Source: Cliona cf. orientalis
Lineage: Eukaryota > Porifera > Demospongiae > Clionaida > Clionaidae
Direction: 5' to 3'
Length of the DNA: 64,000 nt
NCBI GenBank assembly: GCA_963930775.1
Contig: OZ005705.1
Span: forward strand, 4,650,001-4,714,000
Each line of letters opens with the position of its first letter. The first letter of the stretch is position 1. The notes beneath the pieces are model-generated. The model did not search any database, was not told the origin of the DNA, and worked only from the letters and a program-made list of their open reading frames with translations. Position numbers and translations under genes: made by a program. Positions 56,901-64,000 of this stretch are shown one piece after another.

Positions 56901-59651
56901 CGCAAGGCTAGAGCAGCAGTATTAAACGGTACAGATCATTAAATTATGCCGGGTAGCTAGCTGCTGCCAACAGTAAAACTTGGTTTTCTCCCTAAGCGGA
57001 AAAGTCTCATCACTACTTGGGCCTCCTAAAGCAGCTTTGTTTGTCATCCTGTTTGTTAATGAGGGGTGTGGCAAAGCCTGAATCTCCCATCTTCCACTTA
57101 ATCAGAAGTTGTGAGCAAACCATGTAAGATGGCATTGATAAATTACACTAAGTGCAAATAAAAAAGAACAGAAACAAGTATAAAAACAATTGAATAAAAT
57201 TGAAGAATGAAGTAGGGATGGCAGGATCAAAAAGTACACAAACAAGAGATAATCGCATCTACTATACATCCCTACGCTTGCTTTTTCAGGTGTGCAAAAA
57301 TAACCAGTAATAATGTAATTGAATCAAAACTGATAAACCTGAACCATCGTGACAACTAGGGAACAACCTGCACGAATGTCTCCCACACACAGCACTCAAC
57401 AAACACATTAACCATGATTAAATAGGTGCACAGTAGTCAAGAAAAGCAAGCGTAGGGATGTATAGTAGATGCGATTATCTCTTGTTTGTGTACTTTTTGA
57501 TCCTGCCATCCCTACTTCATTCTTCAATTTTATTCAATTGTTTTTATACTTGTTATAATACGAACTGCACAGTGTGAGCTTATACCTTGCCTAAGTGAGG
57601 GGTGAGCACTTCAGTATGTAGACACACTCTTTGGTGACTGTCTTCCTCATCAGAAGTGTTCCTATACAACAGAGAATTATATATATGCATGCTGATGGAA
57701 TTAAATTTACTGCCAGAGCAGTAGACTGGCTACTATACAGACCTACAATTATGCAAGCACTCCAATCCCATCTCACTGTTCCCCCCACCCTCCTCATACA
57801 CATGCCAACACCCATCCCACATCTCACCTATACAGAAGTATGTAGTCTGAAGAAAGAATCGGAAATCTGGAAAATATGGCAACTCCTTCCTCGCTTCTCT
57901 CTGGTAGCCTGTCTGTGTAGAGCATGGCTGGTTGGTAGACATACTGGAAGCCCGGGAGATACTTGGCCAGCTGGGAAACCTGTGGCTGAGTTGTGGAGCC
58001 CTTCCTCTGAGCAGAGCCACTAGTCTTCCCTCGATGAAACACTTCCAGCCGTACCTCTTGAAATCCAATGATGTCGGCGTCAATGGAATTAATGAACTGA
58101 TATAATTACAAAGGGAAAAAATGAATTACTGCAAGTGCAATTGCAGTTAGATTCCTATCCTGGTATTTCTTTTTACTTCCATGCAACTTTAATTTCTGGA
58201 GGTGGGGAGGTCTGGGTGCTAACCTAACTTTGGCAACACAGTAAAACTATATCATCTCAAGGAGAATGGTTACACTAACTAGTATCCCTTACCAACCTTG
58301 CCCAGCCTGGTGATCCTACCATCATAGCCTTCCTTTACACCAGAGAGACTGTTCACATTCCAAATATTGTAAGAAGTAACACGTAGTGGACGCAGCTGAT
58401 ACTCTTTGTCCATCGCTTGAGCCTTGCACTCTCCCACTTGATCTGGATTAGCAGCACAGTGCTCAGATTTGTATGTTTGTACTATATGCAAAGATGAATG
58501 AGAATTGAGGTGACTGCTGTAAGGATCACTGCTCCATAAAACACTTTCTTGTTGATTCCTGCTCAAATCTTCCTTGTTCAAGTTTTTTGTCCTTTTGGGC
58601 AGTAATAGGGGGCAGGTACAGTTCTTAAACCAGTCTGACATAGATGAACCAGACGTAAGTACTAGCTCGCTGTGACGAGTGGTGTGCTGAAATATGTGGA
58701 AGTCTTTGTTTCTGTCCCTGGTGAGGACCAGTTTGTGTTCAAAGTCACGACACTCCTCACACAAGTGCTCTCCACCTTTCTGGAATATTGACACATGATA
58801 CAACAGCCCAAGAACGAGTTGGATGTTCTGTACTAGAATCTTGCCACTCTGAGACATGGAGCGTTGCTTGAATATGTGTGGATGGGTTCCATTGACAGAG
58901 AACAGCAGCCGCTATGGGACAACGGACAAGAATTGTGCTAGCTAGGGATATAGGTATCACTAAAACTAATACTTACTTGCTTACTGATGGTTTCTACATG
59001 ATGATGGTCAGCATTCTTTTCATCAATCTGATCAAGTGCAATCTATAATAATTATTATAGTAAAATGATTATCAACGAGCTATAAAAGGATTCCAGATGG
59101 TCCTGGGAATGATGTTCTAGGGATACACCACTCTCTATATTACTAAATAGACAACTGCTCTCTCAAGAATTTAATGTGGCCACCCAAGATAATACAGAAG
59201 TAAACTTGGGCGAGGTTTTAATTTGGCGAATTCAAAGATCACCAATTTAACTTAATGCACGCACACCTATGACAACGGAATCAGATTGTCAAATTTAAAT
59301 TTCACCAATACCAATGGAAAGACAGCTTAATTATTATCTGCTATATGGTATGTTTGCTATTGCTAACACTGCTTCTTGGTATCTGCACAAAAGCTCGATC
59401 ATTGACATTAAAAAAATTTCCTATACATTTCGAACTTCACCCCACTGCAATCGTCTAAAAGATCGTGGCACAAGTAGTACTGTGCAAGAGACTACAGCAG
59501 AATGCTTGTGTACCTGAATTGCCGCTGAGATGTCCTCATCTTGCCTGATTGTGTCTGTAAGCTCTTGTCCAAGCACTCCTCCAAAAAGCAATTTGTAATT
59601 GGGAGATCCTGAAGCTGAGAAAATCATTCTCATTATTTTCCTGTAAGTCAT
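53958..59651 (-). CDS. Endonuclease/exonuclease/phosphatase-fold hydrolase
   Basis: Ten exons with consistent phases: 59514-59651, 58977-59042, 58297-58911, 57828-58096, 57586-57661, 55540-55589, 55349-55444, 55161-55293, 54143-54225 and 53958-54027 (stop 53958-53960), 531 codons plus stop. The C-terminal half is a DNase-I-like domain with every expected block: RVTSYNIWN (Asn), DADIIGFQEVRLE (metal-binding Glu), EEGVAIFSRFPIL, HVFVTHLSLSK (His), VKFLMGDLNNEP (Asp-x-Asn), KRIDYIFLGQ (Asp) and CSDHLALVTEL (Asp-His). The domain hydrolyses phosphodiesters or phosphomonoesters; the substrate (DNA, lipid, inositol phosphate) cannot be told. The N-terminal ~230 residues, including a CEECRDF motif, are unfamiliar. 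The start is uncertain: the ATG at 59651 lies just before a CTTACAG acceptor-like site. A signal-peptide-like frame at about 59655-59755 lies immediately upstream but is out of frame, so the product may be secreted via an exon I cannot join. Introns carry MITEs at 54356 and 57113. Confidence 0.85.
54356..54822. mobile_element. 467-bp MITE with TA-flanked CCGTATAGCGGG ends, in hydrolase intron
   Basis: TA|CCGTATAGCGGGAAATTTTC and GAAAATTTCCCGCTATACGG|TA are perfect terminal inverted repeats. Just inside, GGTGCTAATTTTCGTAT pairs with ATACGAAAATTAGCACC. The high identity of the ends suggests recent insertion. The interior is GC-richer and non-coding. It lies between hydrolase exons 54143-54225 and 55161-55293. 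Confidence 0.88.
55600..57112. other. Left part of the long hydrolase intron
   Basis: The intron runs from 57585 down to 55590. This part shows no supportable exon. 56150-56225 resembles 33775-33850 (a dispersed repeat holding GACGACTCTTTACC). Several TAGCTAGC and GCTAGCG palindromes occur around 56680-56960. Confidence 0.45.
57113..57560. mobile_element. Long-inverted-repeat MITE, GTAGGGATGGCAG family, copy 2
   Basis: The left arm, about 57172-57290 (AAGTAGGGATGGCAGGATCA, AAAAGTACACAAACAAGAGA, then ACATCCCTACGCTTGC), is an almost perfect inverted copy of the right arm at 57437-57555. The 115-bp arms are far better preserved than in the copy at 50979. Both copies share the outer AAACCATGTAAGATGGCATT segment on the left, so that segment belongs to the element. 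It lies in the hydrolase intron. Confidence 0.85.
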
Positions 59652-59789
59652 CACCAGTTATGTCCACACCCACCATTGTGATTATTTGCCAGAATAGGGG
59701 GAATGGCAGACAACAATATTATCATTGAACTAAGCAGAATCAGTGTCATTTCCATGTTTCTCTAAAAGAAGAGCACCACATGAGCTACG
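59652..59789. other. Possible 5' region of the hydrolase gene
   Basis: On the minus strand a 34-codon frame starts MEMTLILLSSMIILLSAIPP, a good signal peptide, and ends 3 bp before the ATG at 59651. It is in another frame from the next exon. A GTGGGT donor and CTTACAG acceptor would make an intron of only 33 bp and give the wrong phase. It may be a real leader with an unrecognised splice, or chance. Confidence 0.35.
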
Positions 59790-59910
59790 TAGTCTCGCAA
59801 GCCACACCCTTCGAAAATTCAATCTCCGAGCCTTAGGTCCTAGTCCAGACCCCACCCCAAAAAGCTCCTATATAGCCTCTTTCTCGCGTGCGGAGTGTGG
59901 CTTGCAACTA
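59790..59910. mobile_element. TAGTCTCGC-type inverted-repeat element
   Basis: TAGTCTCGCAAGCCACACCC at the left and GTGTGGCTTGCAACTA at the right are inverted repeats, the right one decayed at its tip. It is about 120 bp, larger than its relatives at 27165, 50857 and 63628. The interior is not palindromic. Confidence 0.6.
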
Positions 59911-59929
59911 CACGTATACATGCGAAAAT

Positions 59930-60345
59930 TATCTGAGATCCACACTCTTTCCCGCCTATTAAACGGAGGCAGGCATAGTCTAAATTTAGTGTGGGGGTAC
60001 ACTTGGACCTTGCCTCCGTTTTTCAGGCAGGAAAGAGCGAGTGCATAGTTAAATTAGAGGGGCCGCTGGCAGTAAAGCGTGTGTGTGAGTTAATCTTTTT
60101 GAATTCCTGCATGAGAAAAGAGTGTAGGGATAAAAAAAATGTACCCCTGCACTCTTTGCTGCCCCCTTAATTTAACTATGGGCAGGAAAGAGTGTACCCC
60201 CACACTCTTTGCTGCCCCTTTAACTATGGGTAGGAAAGAGTGTACCCCTACACTCTCTCTTTGTTGCCTGAGTATAGTAGGCAGGAAAAAGTGTAGGGGT
60301 AAAGAGTGTACCCCCACACTCTTTGCTGCCCCTTTAATTTAACTA
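59930..60345. repeat. GAAAGAGTGTACCCC repeat cluster, part 1
   Basis: GGCAGGAAAGAGTGTACCCC followed by CACTCTTTGCTGCCCCTTTA recurs about four times, in one orientation or as its own inverse, because AGTGT(A)CCCC...ACACT is palindromic. The left border holds a larger inverted pair, CCGCCTATTAAACGGAGGCA and CTTGCCTCCGTTTTTCAGGC. It is non-coding. Confidence 0.75.
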
Positions 60346-60597
60346 GTGCATGAACACTAGCTACTCATCGGCAATTACATGATCACTGCCAGTGCATGCA
60401 CATCAATGACCATGCATGCATCTGAGTGCTGTTTTATATAAAACTAGAGCTCTGTAGAGCACATACCCCGCGCGCCATGTAGCCACTCTAGCGTAGTATT
60501 GCAACACTATGAGGCACACATCATGACGTGACGACCCTTTCCAACACAGTGCTTGAGCATGCGCAGTCGCATCCGCATACTATTATGCTAAAAGAGT

Positions 60598-60842
60598 GGG
60601 TGTGGTCGATAAACCACAGGCATGCTGAACAGAAAATGCACGATTTGTAGAACTAGTAAGCCTTTTTGAGAAATTCGAAGCGCGTGCAAACCATTTTTTC
60701 ACCGATATCTACCGATTGGTTATGCTTATAGCACGCACAGACGCCTAGAACTCGAGATCTGGCGATTTTCGTGCCGACGACGACAACGACAACAGACGTA
60801 CAAACCGATTGCTTTACCCCTAGCGCATGCGCGCGGGGTAAT
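60598..60842 (+). repeat. Dispersed repeat copy 2 with CGACAA microsatellite
   Basis: It matches 1926-2190: GTGTGGTCGATAAACCACAG, ATGCACGATTTGTAG, TTCACCGATATCTACCGATT, CTAGAACTCGAGATCTGG, a short CGACAA tract and GCGCATGCGCGCGGGGTAAT. It is shorter than copy 1 because the microsatellite and last palindrome are single. It sits between the two halves of the GAAAGAGTGTACCCC cluster, which it may have split. Confidence 0.8.
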
Positions 60843-60944
60843 AACATAGCTACATGCACACATATACATAATATTATAATATGTGAATACATTGGCAGTG
60901 ATAATTGCCGATAATTATCTAGCTAGTGCCATAATGCACTGAAG

Positions 60945-61320
60945 GAGTGTATACCCAAGTCAAGAAAGAGCGTACCCCCACACTAATGCTTTCCCGAATC
61001 TACTTTTAAATACTGGAAAGAAAGAGTGTACCCCTGCACTCTTCTCTCCCTACTTATTAACTGGCAAGAAAGAGTGTATCCCCACACTTTCTCTCCCGAC
61101 TTTTACTAATACTGGAAAGAAAGAGTGTACCCCTGCACTCTCCTCTTCCCGATAGTAACTGGCCAGAAAGAGTGTACCCTACAACAGCAGCTTTCCCGTT
61201 ATACTAGCAGGAAAGAGTGTACCCTTCCTCCCAGTAATACGCGGGCATTTTTAACCCCCCCCCCCCCTCCCCAATTTCCCGAGTAACACTGCCAGGAAAG
61301 AGTGTACCCTTTCCTGCCGG
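60945..61320. repeat. GAAAGAGTGTACCCC repeat cluster, part 2
   Basis: At least seven occurrences of AAAGAGTGTACCC alternate with CACTCT(T)CTCTCCCGA and CTGGAAAG-type spacers, including ACTGGAAAGAAAGAGTGTAC twice. A poly(C) run lies at about 61256. Spacing is roughly 40-65 bp. This is a degenerate minisatellite related to 59930-60345. Confidence 0.75.
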
Positions 61321-61628
61321 TGGAGTAAATTCTTGAATAGTGTAATTTAATGTCCACCCAGCAAAATGATCATCGCTGAACTTAGCCTCGTACCCAGGCC
61401 CTTGAAGACGAGGCTACGCTGAACTATGAGTATCGTTCTAACCACTCCCTCGAGTCAATTATAAAATTAATTCCTATCTGTATATTTGTGGGGTTCGCGG
61501 AGGATCGCCCCATTGATGTTACAACATCGACTCCAGTTAGCATGGCTATGACGCAATCACGCGCGCGTATATCGTATAGCTATAGGTCGGGTTTTGAATG
61601 TGAGATTCTTTTGATTGCGAATTGGTAC

Positions 61629-61978
61629 CAGTGGCGTGTCCAGGATTTGAAGGAGGGAGGTGCTGAGCCAATCGCGCGCGAAGCGCGCGCGCAAAAATTT
61701 AAGCCACGCCCACAAAACGTTGACCACGCCCCTCGCTAACGCGTTCTTGAAGAAAGCTGGCTGACAAAGAAGGCTGTTTTGGCCAAATAGCGACGAGAAA
61801 GAGTTGTTTAGAGAGCGAATTTTAGAGACCAGTAAGTTTGTTCTTGGTTCTGGCTACCAATAATAATTATTGTCGATTATCAGCATAAACTGTTGCCACT
61901 GAGCTACTGATCTGGCTGTTGTGCCAGAGCTGAGGGGGGTGCTCGAGCACCCGGAGCCCCCCCTTGGACACGCCACTG
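61629..61978. mobile_element. hAT-like MITE with CAGTGGCGTGTCCA ends
   Basis: CAGTGGCGTGTCCAGG at the left pairs with CCTTGGACACGCCACTG at the right. GGTAC lies directly outside both ends, a 5-bp direct flank that may be target duplication or chance. The interior has a GCGCGCGAAGCGCGCGC hairpin and CCACGCCC repeats, as in the element at 37448. No transposase frame. Confidence 0.75.
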
Positions 61979-62794
61979 GGTACGAGACGCAATCAAAAGA
62001 AAAGAAAACGCAATGAAGATTATACGTGTTTGGTGCGTATGCGTGCCAGTGATCGCAAGTCTCGATCTCGTACATTTCGATCTACTTGTATACCGGTATA
62101 GAAATCGGACACCATTATCGGAAGAATGGAAATAGCTACGATCGTCAATCTTGCGCGAGGATGTAGCCTCACCCAACGGGAGCTTGGAGCGATATTGCGT
62201 TTTCACCAGTTATTTTTCGGACAGCGACGGTGCCGGATATCGAAAGTACGTGGCCCGCACGCAAGGCACGCCTCCTTTCAAACGAATCTCTAGCTCAGTA
62301 GCGTTGCTCGTTTTCTAAATCAATCAAGCTAAGGGAATACAGGCACCATTACATAAGATCAATCTTTTAGTTTGGGCTGCAAGATTGTCCCTCCTGCAAA
62401 CGACCTCGTTTGCGCTTCTCGTTACCTCCTCAGGAGCAATCTTCACATTTGTCCGTCATTTAGAAGTCCAAGCAACGCGGTTTTTGCGGTCAAGGTTCTT
62501 TGCAGGCCACTGGCTCTGCTTCTGGACGCCTATGATAAGCGCTGATCGACACTGGTGTTTCTGGCGAAAACGCAACACCTCCAAGCGGTTTGCAAACATT
62601 GCGTGGGCTATGGGTCGGGCTACCGACAAGCGTAGCTACCCGATATTGGTGTCCGAATAATAATTGATAACCGCACACAACTGTCTATACGATTGAGGGT
62701 GTGGTTTTTCCGTTTGGCAATTCGCAATCGCAATTTGGCTTATATAGCACCATTCGCAATCACTACGCATTCAAAACCCAACCAAGGGTAATGT

Positions 62795-62945
62795 ATTCGC
62801 ACTAAAATTTTTAATTTGGCGGTTTGGCGATTTACAACCGCCAAATTTTCCTACTCGCATATATTATACGTATGGCGATCCCGTACCGAAACGCCAAAAT
62901 TTAATATTCTTATTTTGGGGTCAACCGCCAAATATAATTCGTGAA
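62795..62945 (-). mobile_element. Truncated relative of the 42449 MITE
   Basis: The reverse complement holds TTTGGCGGTTGACCCCAAAA, then GGTACGGGATCGCCATACGT, ATATGCGAGTAGGAAAATTT and CGCCAAACCGCCAAATT. These occur in the same order as inside 42480-42640. The terminal CCGTATAGCC repeats are missing or degraded. Confidence 0.65.
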
Positions 62946-63627
62946 TGTCATGATTTGACTTCTAATCACGAAAATTTTCCTCACAAAAATTTAGAATTAT
63001 TGTGGGCGTGACTACGTTCTGTGTGCACCGCAAGCTCATGCATGCGGTACTAGTGAACGTGTGAACTGTCTCAGAATCGCTGCCAACAATGTACAGACTC
63101 TGTACGCTTACTTTCAATAGGTAGCAAAAGAGACCTCCGAATTTTACCAGTTTTTCCGTGGACCTTCTCCCAGTGGGATATCAATGTTCGAGTATCAGAA
63201 GGTATAATATAGCTCTCCACGAGCTCTATCCAACGGCGCTTGCGTATAGGTAAAACCGTTACGAAGCCACGCCCGCATAAACTTTCTCCAATATATACAA
63301 GTAAGTGATTCCGCGCAGCCGATTTGCAAGGATAGCCGTTTCATTGAGCTATCTACTGCAATTTGTTTCATGAGATATTCACGATCTACTGCAGGTCCTT
63401 TGAGGTCCGTATTAGATCGTTGCCACAAGGATTTTCTTCCTTCGTCTCTTTAATACTAGCGATATCCAACCTCCAAGGGCCTCCAGTAAATCGAAAATAT
63501 CTCGGCTCTGGCTAGGAGTACACTCACGGAAAAAATTGCGCTGGATAGCTCACTGAATGAGCTATCTACTGACGCCTGAATAATGACCATAGCTCTACAA
63601 CTTTAACTGAGAGATTAGGTCAAAGAA

Positions 63628-63700
63628 TAGTCTCGTCCCCAGCCCCTTTTCACGCACGCTTTCTCCCTCTTTGGGTAGGAGGGGCTGGCGCGCGAGACTA
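63628..63700. mobile_element. 73-bp palindromic TAGTCTCG element with 9-bp target duplication
   Basis: TAGTCTCGTCCCCAGCCCC at the left and GGGGCTGGCGCGCGAGACTA at the right are inverted repeats. GTCAAAGAA flanks it directly on both sides (63619-63627 and 63701-63709). The interior has a short unpaired loop. This and 27165-27243 are the two best-defined members of the group. Confidence 0.85.
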
Positions 63701-64000
63701 GTCAAAGAAGCCTCGAACGCAGGCTGATTTTCGAGGAGCCTGAATTCGAGACTAAGTTTGAGCATAGACTTAGCTATTTAATAAAAGGTAGATACTTTCT
63801 ACTACATGCATATTAGCTAGAATAAATAATAATTTACTCTTGCTATTGTCTTGATATTAGTCATTGTTATACTATGATAAATCTACTCTGACTTCTCCCG
63901 AGTCTCCACATAACGTGAGCGTGAGTGTATGATGCTATCATAGATAATAGAGGGGGGAGGAGGGATTGGAAACGCGCGTGTACAGTGCGGGGATAAGCTC

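Larger units (their letters stand above)
61979..64000. other. Right end of window, no gene recognised
   Basis: Open frames in 62200-62700 and 63195-63428 show no family signature. 62795-62945 and 63628-63700 are mobile-element copies listed separately. Between them, GAGCTATCTACTG recurs near 63348 and 63558, which may mark another small repeat whose ends I could not define. Confidence 0.45.

Noticed and set aside
57631-58083. Long frames on both strands over hydrolase exon 57828-58096
   Set aside because: They are shadows. Only the minus-strand frame with GFQEVRLEVFHRGK and EEGVAIFSRFPIL matches the enzyme fold and has matching splice phases.
62385-62660. 91-codon plus-strand frame near the right end
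   Set aside because: There is no recognisable domain, and overlapping frames on the other strand are equally long. I cannot support a gene.

Overview
The window looks like nuclear DNA of an early-branching metazoan, most likely a demosponge of the Amphimedon type. The evidence is split genes with short GT-AG introns, AT-rich intergenic DNA crowded with small inverted-repeat transposons, and animal-type PDS5 and GNPDA proteins. The species call is inference; no database was searched.

Layout. 1-5357 holds repeats and no recognised gene. 5358-8105 (+) is the C-terminal two thirds of a metal-dependent amidohydrolase, with a LINE fragment in an intron. 8963-21634 (-) is a complete 38-exon PDS5 cohesin-regulator gene; my exon model sums to exactly 1370 codons. 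It is divergent, across 474 bp, from a complete five-exon glucosamine-6-phosphate deaminase gene (22109-25809, +) with all canonical catalytic residues. 26600-31000 is mobile DNA: a hAT-type MITE carrying a second MITE, then a 3.4-kb TTAA-flanked element with about six internal tandem units. 31693-50615 (+) is a tandem family of multi-pass membrane proteins with a Cys-rich ectodomain: one intact single-exon gene (46647-48371, 574 aa), one nearly intact copy (44013-45725) and four decayed copies. They are interspersed with MITEs, a second TTAA element, a broken P-loop NTPase gene and a protease-like fragment. 51300-53950 is AT-rich with a 57-bp minisatellite. 53958-59651 (-) is a ten-exon gene for an endonuclease/exonuclease/phosphatase-fold hydrolase, rebuilt here with every catalytic motif. 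59790-64000 is repeat-rich with no recognised gene.

The complete genes are unrelated housekeeping or enzyme genes: chromosome cohesion (PDS5), amino-sugar catabolism (GNPDA), an amidohydrolase and a DNase-I-fold hydrolase. The unusual part is the membrane-protein array, apparently lineage-expanded and of unknown function, which shares a Cys-rich LHRTGQMCGGC signature and an acidic-dileucine C-terminus.

The mobile fraction is structured. At least six different MITEs share TA-flanked CCGT...ACGG ends. A second group shares TAGTCTCGCG ends. A motif close to GTGACGACCTTTACC recurs in otherwise unlike repeats.
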